Shown here: positions 36,073 to 44,819 of the stretch, piece by piece
How the letters are laid out: each line of letters begins with the position of its first letter
Position numbering within the stretch: the stretch's first letter is position 1
Assembly: GCF_019947135.1 (NCBI RefSeq)
Contig: NZ_JAGSHT010000018.1
Location: 1 to 64,000 of the forward strand
DNA: 64,000 nt
Direction of reading: 5' to 3'
Source of the DNA: Occultella gossypii
Lineage (GTDB): Bacteria; Actinomycetota; Actinomycetes; Actinomycetales; Beutenbergiaceae
The notes under the pieces: model-generated
Database searches by the model: none
The model's input: only the letters and a program-made list of their open reading frames with translations
Told to the model about the DNA's origin: nothing
Made by a program: the position numbers and the translations under genes

Positions 36073-38125
36073 CCACCAGCTGCCCGCGATCGCCTACGGC
36101 GGCGACTACAACCCGGAGCAGTGGCCCGAGGAGGTCTGGGCCGACGACCATCGCGCGTTCGGGCTGGCCCGCATCGACACCCTCACCGTCGGGGTGTTCG
36201 CGTGGGCGCACCTGCAGACCGCCGAGGACACCTACGACTTCACCACCCTGGATGCGATCGTGGCCCGGATCGTCGCCGAGGGCCGCCGGATCGTGCTGGC
36301 CACCGCGACCGGGGCCCTGCCGCCGTGGCTCGCGAAGGCGCACCCGGAGGTGACCCGCACCGACTTCGAGGGTCGCCGACACCGATACGGGCAGCGGCAC
36401 AACGCGTGCCCGAGCTCCCCGGTGTTCCAGCGCCTCTCGGCCGCACTGGCCGGACGGATCGCGCAGCGCTACGCGGGCACCCCGGGCCTGATCGCCTGGC
36501 ACGTCGGGAACGAGTACGGCGGCGCCTGCTACTGCGACAACTGCGCCGCCGCGTTCCGGGTCTGGCTGCGCGAGCGGTACGGCAGCCTGGACCGGCTCAA
36601 CCAGGCCTGGAACGCCACGTTCTGGTCGCACACGTTCACGGACTGGGACGAGATCGAGCCACCGAGCGCGCTCACCGAGCACTGGCGCGGACCGAACCAC
36701 ACCGCGTTCCAGGGCATCACGCTCGACTACCTCCGGTTCACCTCGGACGCGATGCTGCGCAACTTCACCGACGAGAAGGCCGCGATCCGCGAGCACGACC
36801 CGCACACCCCGGTGACCACGAACTTCATGGGCATGTACCGCCCGATCGACTACCACCGCTGGGCCGAGCACCTGGATCTCGCCTCCTGGGACAACTACCC
36901 ACCGAACGAGCAGTCCCAGGCCCGGATGGCGTTCACGCACGACCTGATGCGCGGGCTCAAGGACGGCGCCCCGTTCTGGGTGATGGAGCAGACCCCGACC
37001 ACCACCGCGAGCCGGGACGTGAACCCGGTCAAGCGGCCCGGGGTGCTGCGGTTGTGGTCGTGGCAGTCGGTCGCGCACGGCGCGGACGCGGTGCTGTACT
37101 TCCAGATGCGCCAGTCCGTCGGGGCGTGCGAGAAGTACCACGGCGCCCTGCTCGACCACACCGGACGGACGGACACCCGCGCGTTCACCGAGGCAGCCAC
37201 GCTCGGCGCCGAGCTCGAACGCCTCGGCGACGCGGTGCTCGGCGCACGCACGCCGGCCCGGGTGGCACTGCTGTTCGACTGGGACAGTTGGTGGGCGGCC
37301 GAGATCTCCGACGGCCCGAACCGGCACGTGCGCTACCCGGACGTGGTGCTGGGCTATCACCGCGCGCTGTGGGACGCGAACGTGGGCCTGGACGCGGTCC
37401 CGGTCACCGCGGACCTGACCGGCTACGACGTGGTCCTCGCGCCGCTGCTGCACATGATCAAGGGCGACCTCACGCAGCGGCTCGCCGCCGTGGTCGCTCG
37501 CGGCGGCACCGTGATCACGTCCTTCCTGTCCGGGCGGGTGGACTCCGACGACAACGCCTTCCTCGGCGACGACCCCGCCGGCTTCACGTCCCTTTTCGGG
37601 GTGCGGGTGGCCGAGACGGACGCCCAGCCGACCGACGTCGCGAACCCGGTCACCCTCACCGACCCCGACGGCGGTGGCTCGCTCACCGCCGACGGCCGGT
37701 TGGTGATGGAGGTCCTCGTGCCCGAGGGCGCCGACGTGATCGGCACCTACGGCGCGGACTTCTACGTCGGCGAGCCGGCCGTGACCCGGTACCGGCCCGG
37801 TACGGCAGCCGGGGGCGGGGCCGGGCGGTCGGGCGAGGCCTGGTACGTGGGCACGCAACTGGCGGCCGACGGCGTCGCCTGGGTGGTCCAGGCGGCGCTC
37901 GCCCGGTACGGGCTGCTCGGGCCGCACCCGGACGTCGCGGACCTCGAGGTGTGCGTGCGGGAACGCGACGGCGTGCGCCACACGTTCGTGCTCTGGCACG
38001 GCGACGCACCGGTCGAGGTGCCCGCGCACGTCGCAGGCACGGACGTGCTCACCGGGCGGGTCATCACCGTCGGTGAGACGCTGCGGCTCGCCCCGAAGGA
38101 TGTGCTGGTGATCCGTGAGCGATAG
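36065..38125 (+). CDS. glycoside hydrolase family 42 beta-galactosidase
   Basis: The 686-residue enzyme has the GH42 barrel with the acid/base Glu150 in GNEYGG and the nucleophile Glu308 in WVMEQTP. A Cys cluster (GACYCDNC, about 153-160) of the type that binds zinc in this family is also present. A trimerisation domain and a small beta domain follow. No signal peptide is present. It should remove beta-galactosyl residues from oligosaccharides imported by this operon, complementing the GH3 enzyme. Its start lies inside the yesL-like gene (8-bp overlap). It converges on corA with a 6-bp gap. Confidence 0.93.
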   Translation: MADHQLPAIAYGGDYNPEQWPEEVWADDHRAFGLARIDTLTVGVFAWAHLQTAEDTYDFTTLDAIVARIVAEGRRIVLATATGALPPWLAKAHPEVTRTDFEGRRHRYGQRHNACPSSPVFQRLSAALAGRIAQRYAGTPGLIAWHVGNEYGGACYCDNCAAAFRVWLRERYGSLDRLNQAWNATFWSHTFTDWDEIEPPSALTEHWRGPNHTAFQGITLDYLRFTSDAMLRNFTDEKAAIREHDPHTPVTTNFMGMYRPIDYHRWAEHLDLASWDNYPPNEQSQARMAFTHDLMRGLKDGAPFWVMEQTPTTTASRDVNPVKRPGVLRLWSWQSVAHGADAVLYFQMRQSVGACEKYHGALLDHTGRTDTRAFTEAATLGAELERLGDAVLGARTPARVALLFDWDSWWAAEISDGPNRHVRYPDVVLGYHRALWDANVGLDAVPVTADLTGYDVVLAPLLHMIKGDLTQRLAAVVARGGTVITSFLSGRVDSDDNAFLGDDPAGFTSLFGVRVAETDAQPTDVANPVTLTDPDGGGSLTADGRLVMEVLVPEGADVIGTYGADFYVGEPAVTRYRPGTAAGGGAGRSGEAWYVGTQLAADGVAWVVQAALARYGLLGPHPDVADLEVCVRERDGVRHTFVLWHGDAPVEVPAHVAGTDVLTGRVITVGETLRLAPKDVLVIRER

Positions 38126-38131
38126 GGCCCG

Positions 38132-39172
38132 CTACATCCACTTGCGCCACTTGAAGATGCGCCACAGGGTCAGGCTCGTCGCCGCCATGAGCGCGAGCGC
38201 GAAGGGATAGCCCAACGCCCAGTGCAGCTCGGGCATGTGGTCGAAGTTCATGCCGTAGATCGCGCCGACGAGCGACGGTCCGAACAGGATGGCCGCCCAG
38301 CCCGAGATCTTCTTCACCTGGTCGTTCTGCTCGAGCGAGGTCTCGGTCTGGCGCTGCGTGACGATCGTGGCGTTCACGGTGAGCGCGTTCGCCAGGATGG
38401 CGCGGAACGATGCGATGCGGTCGGTCACCTGGATGACGTGGTCGGCGACGTCGCGCAACAGACGCTGCAGCTCGACGTCCACGCCGTACTTCTCGCCGCC
38501 ACGCTGGAGCGCGTCGAGCATGCCGGCCAGCGGCTGGGTGCTCCGCTGGAACGCGATGACCTCCCTGGAGAGCTCGTAGATCCGCCGCGAGAGCGCCATC
38601 CGCGTGTCGCTGAAGAGCGCGTCCTCGATCTCGTCGATGTCGTTCTCGACACCGTGGATGACCGGCTGGTACTGGTCGACGACCTCATCGAGGATGGCGT
38701 ACAGCACGGCCTCGGCGCCGCGGGCGAGCAGGTCCGGTTCGGCCTCCAGCCGACGCCGCACCTGCGACAGGTCGGGCGCATCACCATGGCGCACGGTGAC
38801 GACGAAGTCGTGGCCGACGAAGACGTGCAGTTCGCCGAACTCGACCGTCTCGGTCGCGTCCTCGTACCAGGCCGGCCGCAGCACCACGAAGAGCGTGTCC
38901 CCGTAGCGGTCGAGCTTCGCCCGCTGATGGCCGGTGCGCGCATCCTCGACAGCGAGCTGATGGAGCCCGAACTCGTCCGCCACTGTCGTCAGCTCGTCGT
39001 CCGTGGGCCGCAGCAGGCCGATCCAGCCGAGCCCGCCCTTGGCGCGCAGGTACTCGAAGGTCTGGTCCAGGCTGGTGGGATCGGCGATCCGCGCGCCGTC
39101 GACGTACACGGCGTTGTCGATGAGAGGCACCTCTGCATTGTCCGCGCCCGCGCGGGGGCGCGGGAGGGACAC
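38132..39172 (-). CDS. corA: CorA-family magnesium/cobalt transporter
   Basis: The 346-residue protein has the long cytoplasmic funnel domain, with helices rich in charged residues. Two C-terminal transmembrane helices follow, with the YGMNF selectivity motif between them and the basic FKWRKWM end. It is a pentameric Mg2+/Co2+ channel. A GTG at 39172 is listed, while a GTG at 39130 before PLIDNAVYVDG would also fit the family and leaves more promoter space. It is divergent from the MFS gene. Confidence 0.9.
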   Translation of the reverse strand: MSLPRPRAGADNAEVPLIDNAVYVDGARIADPTSLDQTFEYLRAKGGLGWIGLLRPTDDELTTVADEFGLHQLAVEDARTGHQRAKLDRYGDTLFVVLRPAWYEDATETVEFGELHVFVGHDFVVTVRHGDAPDLSQVRRRLEAEPDLLARGAEAVLYAILDEVVDQYQPVIHGVENDIDEIEDALFSDTRMALSRRIYELSREVIAFQRSTQPLAGMLDALQRGGEKYGVDVELQRLLRDVADHVIQVTDRIASFRAILANALTVNATIVTQRQTETSLEQNDQVKKISGWAAILFGPSLVGAIYGMNFDHMPELHWALGYPFALALMAATSLTLWRIFKWRKWM

Positions 39173-39232
39173 GCCGGTCGCGGGCTGGGCACCTGACTCG
39201 GGCGTCGGGGCTGCGTGGTAGACCTAGCCCTG

Positions 39233-40654
39233 ATGCCCACCACCCCACCGGCCGTCGTGAGCCGTCCCTGGCAGGCCTTCGCGGTCTGCCTGACGGCGGG
39301 CTTCATGACCCTGCTCGACGTCTCCATCGTGAACGTCGCACTGCCCTCGATCGAGGGCGCCCTGTCCGCGAGCCCGTCCCACCTGCAGTGGATCGTGGCC
39401 GGGTACACGCTCGCGTTCGGCCTGGTGCTGGTGCCCGCGGGGCGGCTCGGGGACATGTTCGGGCGGCGGGTGATGTTCCTGATCGGGCTGACGCTGTTCG
39501 TGCTGACCAGCGCGCTGTGCGGGCTCGTGGTGTCCGCGCCGATGCTGGCCGTGGGCCGGCTGCTGCAGGGCGCCGCCGCGGGACTGCTGAACCCGCAGGT
39601 GATCGCGATGATCCAGGAGTTGTTCCGCGGCCCGGACCGCGGCCGCGCATTCGGCTGGTTCGGTGCCACCGTGGGCTTCTCGACCGCCGTCGGCCCGCTG
39701 CTGGGCGGCGCGCTGATCGCCGCGTTCGGCCCGGAGCAGGGGTGGCGGGCGGTGTTCCTGGTCAACGTCCCGGTGGGTCTGGTCGCACTGGTGCTCGCCT
39801 GGCGGCTGCTGCCACGGGTGCGGCCGGCCCGCGACGGCGGGGCGAAGGTCAGCCTGGACGCGCCCGGGCTGGTGCTGCTCGGGATCGCCGTGGTGAGCTT
39901 CCTGTTCCCGTTCGTGCAGGTCTCCGAGGGCTCGATCACCGACGCACCCTGGTGGTTGCTGGTCGTGGCCGCGCTCGCCCTGGTGGGGTTCCGGTGGTGG
40001 GAACGTCGGCTCGAGGCGCGCGGCGGCCAACCGGTGATCACCACGGACCTGCTGCACACGCCGTCGTACATCCGCGGCGCGACGCTCGGGATGGCCTACT
40101 TCGGTGGGTTCACCGGGATCTTCCTGGTATCCACCCTCTATCTGCAGAACGGGTTGGGGCTCGAGGCCTGGCAGGCCGGGCTGGTGCTCACCCCGTTCGC
40201 GCTCGCCGGATCACTCTCGTCCTGGCTCGGTGGTCGGTGGGTGAACCGGTACGGGCGGCGGCTCGTCGTGGTCGGGATCGTGCTGATGCTGATCGGGATC
40301 GCGGCCACGGACGTGCTCGTGAGCCTGTTCGACGGCGCATCGGTCGTCTGGTGGATCGCGGCGGTCCTGATCGTCTCCGGTTTCGGCAACGGCATCGTCA
40401 TCTCCCCGAACCAGGCGCTCACCCTCGCCGACGTGCCGGTGCACCACGCCGGTGTCGCCGCAGGCGCCCTGCAGACCGGGCAGCGCGTCGGCACCTCGGT
40501 GGGCGTGGCCGCCACCGCCGCGGTGTTCTTCTCGACCCTCGCCGCCTCGGGCGACTACGACCACGCCATGTCACTGAGCCTGCGGGTGGTGCTGGTCATC
40601 GTGGCCGTGGCGCTGGTGATCGCCGTCGTGGACGAGCGGCGACGGCTGGCCTGA
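39233..40654 (+). CDS. MFS transporter, DHA2 (EmrB/QacA) family
   Basis: The 473-residue membrane protein has 14 predicted helices. It carries the DHA2 motif set, with TLLDVSIVNVALPSIE in helix 1, GRLGDMFGRR in the first cytoplasmic loop and GPLLGGALIAAFG in helix 5. Such proton-coupled antiporters export drugs and amphipathic compounds; the substrate is unknown. The ATG at 39233 was taken, and an in-frame start 18 bp upstream is possible. It ends 2 bp from the convergent SGNH hydrolase gene. Confidence 0.9.
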   Translation: MPTTPPAVVSRPWQAFAVCLTAGFMTLLDVSIVNVALPSIEGALSASPSHLQWIVAGYTLAFGLVLVPAGRLGDMFGRRVMFLIGLTLFVLTSALCGLVVSAPMLAVGRLLQGAAAGLLNPQVIAMIQELFRGPDRGRAFGWFGATVGFSTAVGPLLGGALIAAFGPEQGWRAVFLVNVPVGLVALVLAWRLLPRVRPARDGGAKVSLDAPGLVLLGIAVVSFLFPFVQVSEGSITDAPWWLLVVAALALVGFRWWERRLEARGGQPVITTDLLHTPSYIRGATLGMAYFGGFTGIFLVSTLYLQNGLGLEAWQAGLVLTPFALAGSLSSWLGGRWVNRYGRRLVVVGIVLMLIGIAATDVLVSLFDGASVVWWIAAVLIVSGFGNGIVISPNQALTLADVPVHHAGVAAGALQTGQRVGTSVGVAATAAVFFSTLAASGDYDHAMSLSLRVVLVIVAVALVIAVVDERRRLA

Positions 40655-40656
40655 TC

Positions 40657-41469
40657 TCAACGGCGTGCGGAGGCGAGCGCCACGAGCACGTGTGCGGCGA
40701 GGTTCGCCTGTGCAGCGAGGGTCGTGTGCAGGCCGTCCTCCAGATACGGCTCATCAACCCCGACCGACGGCCCTGAGTCCACCACGAGATCCCCCGTGCT
40801 CGCGAGGGTGGCCGCGAGCGCCGAGACATCCCGGTTGGTCCAGGTCATTCCTGCGAAGTAGGGGTAGGCCGCGATCTTCGCTTCGTCGACCGGAGTGGGC
40901 GTCAGCCAGACCCATCGGAGATCACGCCCCCCGCCTGCGCGCCGGCGGATCAGGCGCAGGTTCCGTTCGGTCTCCGGCTCGCTGACCAGGCGCGGCCCTG
41001 CGGCGGTGTCGAACCGCCGGGCGTCGTTGCCGCCCAGCATGCACAGGATCCAGTCCGCTCCCGTTCGCGCGACCTGCCCGATCGCGGTGAGCGTCTGCGT
41101 CGTGGTGGCACCCGAGACGGAGAGATTCCGCAGGTTCAGGTCCAGGTCCGGACGCTCGGCGGAAAGCAGGCCGGCGAGGAGTTCGAACCAGGAGAGCCGG
41201 TCCGCCGTCGAGCTCTCGCCGAGCGCGACGATCGTCTGCCCGGGCTGCAGCGGTAGGGCGGCCAACGCGGCACGCACGTCGGGGCGGGCGCCCAGCGACT
41301 CGACAGCGGCACGCCTGGAGTCATCCAGTTCCCGTTCGGCAGCCAGGAGCTCGCCGACGGTCGTGCCGAACAGTGCGGCCCGGGTCTGATCGTCCATCGT
41401 GCGGACGTAGCCCAGGGACCGTTCCGGGTCCTGGAAGCGGACGAGCTTCTCCAGTTGGGCGTCGGTCAT
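40657..41469 (-). CDS. SGNH/GDSL-type hydrolase
   Basis: The 270-residue protein has the SGNH block I as ALGESSTAD (Ser86), block III as LGGNDARRF and block V as EDGLHT, giving a complete Ser-Asp-His type esterase or lipase site. An N-terminal 75-residue helical extension precedes the hydrolase fold. No signal peptide is visible. The ATG at 41469 overlaps the stop codon of the upstream membrane-protein gene by 4 bp, so both are in one operon reading away from a MarR gene. Confidence 0.85.
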   Translation of the reverse strand: MTDAQLEKLVRFQDPERSLGYVRTMDDQTRAALFGTTVGELLAAERELDDSRRAAVESLGARPDVRAALAALPLQPGQTIVALGESSTADRLSWFELLAGLLSAERPDLDLNLRNLSVSGATTTQTLTAIGQVARTGADWILCMLGGNDARRFDTAAGPRLVSEPETERNLRLIRRRAGGGRDLRWVWLTPTPVDEAKIAAYPYFAGMTWTNRDVSALAATLASTGDLVVDSGPSVGVDEPYLEDGLHTTLAAQANLAAHVLVALASARR

Positions 41470-42182
41470 GCCGGGACCCCTCGCTGTGGTGACTGGTTGG
41501 CCGGTGCCCGGTGTTTGGGCAGGCGGAAGGCAACGATGATGAGCCACGCGAGGGTGGGAAACCTCGCGATCGGGAGCAGGAACGCGAGTGCGGGGACGGC
41601 GAAGGAGAGCGTCGCGAGCACGGCGACTCCGGCGATCACGAGGCCCGCCCACGCGAGCCAGCGAGGGAGCAGCCCGGCGAGCAGCCCGGGTACGGCGATA
41701 CCGGCGACGAGCAGGCCGCTCGGCACGACGAAGGCCGGTCCGCCGGAGATGAAGGCAAGATCGTGCAGCATCCGGACCAGCTCGTCGTGCTCGACGAGCT
41801 CGGGCCGCGAGAGCGCCCACGTCATCATGGCCGAGATCGACATCGCCCCGGCCGCCAGCACGCCGCCGACCAGCGCGATCGTGGCGCCGGGGGCGCGAAC
41901 GCCGAGTCTGTTCAGGCGCACGGATGCCGTGGCCGTGAAGATGGCCAGTGGGAACGACGCGGCGAACTGCAACAGCGCGGTGACGAGCACCGGCGTCGGG
42001 TTCGTCCGGAAGTAGTCGAGAATCGCGCCCTCGTCGCCGAATGGCGAGGGGTACGTCTGCCCTCCGCTGAGCACCGCGGGCAAGGTCAAGGACATCATCA
42101 CCAACGCCACGGTGGCGATGGCCGTGGGTGGCAGCGGAGGCCCTCCTTGGCGGAGCGGGCGGGCGGGTGCGGTGATGGCCAT
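41466..42182 (-). CDS. uncharacterised integral membrane protein, MarR-linked
   Basis: The 238-residue protein has about six hydrophobic helices and no charged catalytic motif. It resembles DUF4386-type proteins in layout, but the assignment is uncertain. The start at 42182 is chosen because the alternative ATG at 42236 lies inside a candidate MarR operator. The weak GAGAAG site is the only ribosome-binding signal. It is divergent from the MarR gene and overlaps the SGNH hydrolase gene, suggesting a two-gene operon under MarR control. Confidence 0.7.
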   Translation of the reverse strand: MAITAPARPLRQGGPPLPPTAIATVALVMMSLTLPAVLSGGQTYPSPFGDEGAILDYFRTNPTPVLVTALLQFAASFPLAIFTATASVRLNRLGVRAPGATIALVGGVLAAGAMSISAMMTWALSRPELVEHDELVRMLHDLAFISGGPAFVVPSGLLVAGIAVPGLLAGLLPRWLAWAGLVIAGVAVLATLSFAVPALAFLLPIARFPTLAWLIIVAFRLPKHRAPANQSPQRGVPA

Positions 42183-42226
42183 GGCTTCTCGGATCTGTGG
42201 AGGAGACGAGTTGGTTGCTCTATGGG

Positions 42227-42256
42227 AATCATTCATACCACAGAATCATTCATGAT
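42227..42256. promoter_or_regulatory. candidate MarR operator, repeated AATCATTCAT
   Basis: AATCATTCAT occurs at 42227-42236 and 42244-42253, 17 bp apart. The second copy extends into the dyad ATCAT-TC-ATGAT (42245-42256). The site lies between the divergent membrane-protein and MarR genes, just upstream of the MarR -10 element. Confidence 0.6.
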
Positions 42257-42261
42257 AGTGA

Positions 42262-42267
42262 TACACT
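42262..42267 (+). promoter_or_regulatory. -10 hexamer TACACT, leaderless promoter
   Basis: TACACT ends 6 nt before the MarR ATG at 42274 and adjoins the operator repeats. No ribosome-binding site is present. Confidence 0.55.
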
Positions 42268-42273
42268 CAGGCC

Positions 42274-42792
42274 ATGGATCGGGACGACGGATCAGCGCCG
42301 AGAACCAGCGCTTCGGGGCAGCGCGTCGCGTTCCTGCTGTCCCAGGTGGGGGGCTTTGCGGCGGACAGGTTCGCCGAGCGAGTCGCGACGCTGGGCGTCG
42401 TGCCCGGGGACGTCGGACTGTTACGACTGATCGCGACCCACCCCGGGGTCAGCCAACGCGCACTCGCGGACCTACTCGGCGTCGGGCCGAGCCGGGTGGT
42501 CGCCCTCGTCGACGGCCTCGAGCGCAAGGGACTGGCGCAGCGAACCCGGAGCGAGACCGATCGCCGTCACCACGAGCTGAGCCTCACCGCCGCCGGCCGC
42601 TCGGTATTGACGGACATGCGCGAACTCGGCGCGGCGCACGAGGCGGACCTGTTGCGCGGCCTGACGGTCGCCGAGCGCCACACCCTCGGCTCGCTACTGG
42701 CGACGATCGCGGCGAGTCATGACCTTCCACCGGACGTCCACCCGGGCTACCGATCCGCGGGACGTCCCGACGCGACCTCCCCGACGTCCTGA
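42274..42792 (+). CDS. MarR family transcriptional regulator
   Basis: The 172-residue winged-helix regulator has recognition region VSQRALADLLGVGPSRVVALVDGLERKGL (about residues 59-87 in total) and the wing motif SETDRRHHELSLT. It is divergent from a membrane protein/SGNH hydrolase operon, with paired operator-like repeats in between, so it probably represses both directions until a lipophilic or aromatic ligand binds. The start is supported by TACACT 6 nt upstream. Confidence 0.88.
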   Translation: MDRDDGSAPRTSASGQRVAFLLSQVGGFAADRFAERVATLGVVPGDVGLLRLIATHPGVSQRALADLLGVGPSRVVALVDGLERKGLAQRTRSETDRRHHELSLTAAGRSVLTDMRELGAAHEADLLRGLTVAERHTLGSLLATIAASHDLPPDVHPGYRSAGRPDATSPTS

Positions 42793-42851
42793 CCGCACCG
42801 CCCCGCAGGTCCGGAACCGGTGCGACGAGGCACTCGCGGTGACCGCTGCCG

Positions 42852-43175
42852 TCAGATCGGCGCGCGTCGGTCGGGAGATGAGGATCCGGTCGGCATCAGC
42901 ATCCCGCGACCGTCGTGCTCGACACCACGGTCGGGCTCGTTGACCTCGGCCCAGACCACATCGAGGGAGAGCCCGAGGACGTCGGCGATCGCGGCGACGG
43001 TCGGGAACGCAGGGGTCGCGACGCGGCCCGACTCGATCTTCCGCAGCGTCTCGGGTGAGACACGGGCGTCGAGCGCAACCTCGAGCATCGAGCGCTCGCC
43101 CCTGGCGCGGCGCAGCAGCGCGCCGAGGCGACGTCCGCGCTCGACCTCTGCGGGGGTGAGTGGCAACCTGACCAT
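42852..43175 (-). CDS. XRE-type helix-turn-helix regulator
   Basis: The 107-residue protein has a single HTH_3 domain (about 15-75) with SMLEVALDARVSPETLRKIE and FPTVAAIADVLGLSLD. A short tail with GVEHDGRG follows. There is no ligand-binding domain. It is divergent from a methionine aminopeptidase gene across 66 bp that contains repeated CCGGGATAAT elements. The ATG at 43175 has a TTGGAG ribosome-binding site. It probably controls itself and the aminopeptidase. Confidence 0.85.
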   Translation of the reverse strand: MVRLPLTPAEVERGRRLGALLRRARGERSMLEVALDARVSPETLRKIESGRVATPAFPTVAAIADVLGLSLDVVWAEVNEPDRGVEHDGRGMLMPTGSSSPDRRAPI

Positions 43176-43179
43176 GGCT

Positions 43180-43221
43180 CCAATAGTAGTACCGGGATAA
43201 TATGGCCGGGATAATTATTGG
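43180..43221. promoter_or_regulatory. candidate XRE operator and divergent promoter
   Basis: CCGGGATAAT is directly repeated at 43192-43201 and 43206-43215, 14 bp apart. An outer CCAATA/TATTGG inverted repeat frames the region. The A+T-rich TATTAT and GATAAT hexamers within it could serve as -10 elements for both genes. Confidence 0.5.
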
Positions 43222-43241
43222 AAGCGTCCGGAAGGCACCAC

Positions 43242-44024
43242 ATGATCGAGATCCTCAGACCCACCGAAATGGCCAAGGCACGGCACACCGGCGCCCTGGT
43301 CGCCGACATGCTGCAGACGCTGAAGAACCGAAGCCTGGTCGGCACGAACCTCCTGGACATCGACCGCTGGACCGAGGCGATGATCGCCGAGGCCGGGGCG
43401 CAGTCCTGCTACGTCGACTACGCACCGTCGTTCGGGCGTGGCCCGTTCGGCCATTACATCTGCACGGCGGTCAACGACGCCGTGCTGCACGGGATGCCGT
43501 ACGACTACACGCTTGCCGACGGCGACCTGCTCACCCTCGACCTCGCGGTCTCCCACGCAGGCATCGCATCGGACGCCGCCATCAGCTTCATCGTGGGCGA
43601 CGCCCGGCCCGCGGAGAGCGTCGCGATGATCGACGCGACCGAGCGCGCACTGACCGCGGGGATCGCCGCCGCCGGACCCGGCGCGCGCCTGGGCGACATC
43701 TCCCATGCCATCGGCTCGGTCCTGACCGCGGCCGGGTACTCCATCAACACCGAGTTCGGAGGCCATGGCATCGGGTCGACGATGCACCAGGACCCGCACA
43801 TCGTGAACACCGGACGCCCTGGCCGTGGCTACCGGCTGCGCCCCGGACTGCTGCTCGCGCTGGAGCCGTGGGTCATGGCCGACACCGATGAACTCGTCAC
43901 CGATGCCGACGGATGGACCCTCCGCAGCGCGACCGGATCCCGAACCGCGCACAGCGAGCACACGATCGCCATCACCGACGACGGGGCCGAGATCCTCACC
44001 CTGCCGCGGCCGGCCCTTGGGTGA
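43242..44024 (+). CDS. map: type I methionine aminopeptidase
   Basis: The enzyme removes N-terminal methionine from nascent proteins. The 260-residue protein has the pita-bread fold signature: His in VLHGMP, metal ligands in LTLDLAVSHAG and SDAAISF, FGGHGIGSTMHQDPHI, LALEPWV and SEHTIAITDDG. It lacks the N-terminal zinc-finger or SH3-binding extension. The ATG at 43242 has a GGAAGG site. It is paired with a divergent XRE regulator rather than with adk/secY, so it is likely an accessory, regulated copy. Confidence 0.9.
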   Translation: MIEILRPTEMAKARHTGALVADMLQTLKNRSLVGTNLLDIDRWTEAMIAEAGAQSCYVDYAPSFGRGPFGHYICTAVNDAVLHGMPYDYTLADGDLLTLDLAVSHAGIASDAAISFIVGDARPAESVAMIDATERALTAGIAAAGPGARLGDISHAIGSVLTAAGYSINTEFGGHGIGSTMHQDPHIVNTGRPGRGYRLRPGLLLALEPWVMADTDELVTDADGWTLRSATGSRTAHSEHTIAITDDGAEILTLPRPALG

Positions 44025-44124
44025 GCGTCGGCCACACGGAGCGGTAGCTGCCCGACCTTCGATGAGTTCCGGCGCGGTCCCGGGTCTGACCGTGCATCCA
44101 TCCGTCGCGAACTCTGGAGGCACC

Positions 44125-44787
44125 GTGAAACTCTTGCTCACGTCAGGCGGCGTCACCAACCCGAGCATCCATTCGACACTCGAGCAGCTTCTCGGCAAGC
44201 CGGTCGCCGAGTGCCACGCCCTCTGCGTCCCGACGGCGCAGTGGGGTCACCCGATGTGTGGTCCGAGATCGGTGCGGGGCCTCGTCGCCGCCGAACCCGA
44301 TTTCCAGTACTTCACCGGTCTTGGTTGGGCGTCGCTCGGCGTCCTCGAGCTCACCGCGTTGCCCACCATCGGCGCCGAGAGGTGGGTCCCCTGGGTCCGG
44401 GAGGCCGACGCGCTTCTCGTCGACGGCGGCGACGCGACGTACCTGAGCCACTGGATGCGGGAGTCCGGGCTGGCCGAGCTGCTGCCCTCGCTGCCCGACA
44501 TGGTCTGGGTGGGCGTGAGTGCCGGAAGCATGGTGATGACGCCCCGGATCGGGGAGTACTTCGTCGAGTGGCCGGCCGCTCCGGACGACCGCACCCTTGG
44601 CGTCGTCGACTTCTCGATCTTCCCGCACCTGAACGCCTTTCCGCAGAACACCCTGGCGGACGCGGAGCGGTGGGCTGCAGGCATCGGCGGCCCGGCCTAC
44701 GCAATCGACGAACAGACGGCCATCAAGGTCGTCGACGGCGCCGTCGAGGTGGTCTCCGAAGGGCACTGGACCGAGTTCGGGTCATGA
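44125..44787 (+). CDS. peptidase E-like (S51) class I glutamine amidotransferase-fold protein
   Basis: The 220-residue protein starts VKLLLTSGG, has the nucleophile elbow GVSAGSM (Ser132) and a probable catalytic His168 in IFPHLN. These match the S51 family, which includes aspartyl dipeptidase PepE. The GTG at 44125 has GGAGG 4 nt upstream. Specificity for Asp-X dipeptides cannot be confirmed from sequence. It lies 100 bp downstream of map on the same strand and may share its transcript. Confidence 0.8.
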   Translation: MKLLLTSGGVTNPSIHSTLEQLLGKPVAECHALCVPTAQWGHPMCGPRSVRGLVAAEPDFQYFTGLGWASLGVLELTALPTIGAERWVPWVREADALLVDGGDATYLSHWMRESGLAELLPSLPDMVWVGVSAGSMVMTPRIGEYFVEWPAAPDDRTLGVVDFSIFPHLNAFPQNTLADAERWAAGIGGPAYAIDEQTAIKVVDGAVEVVSEGHWTEFGS

Positions 44788-44819
44788 CCGCGCGCTGCGG
44801 TCCTGCCCGCCGGACCCGG

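Noticed and set aside
36059-38029. Minus-strand open frame opposite the GH42 gene
   Set aside because: Shadow frame. The plus-strand GH42 has both catalytic Glu residues and a coupled start.
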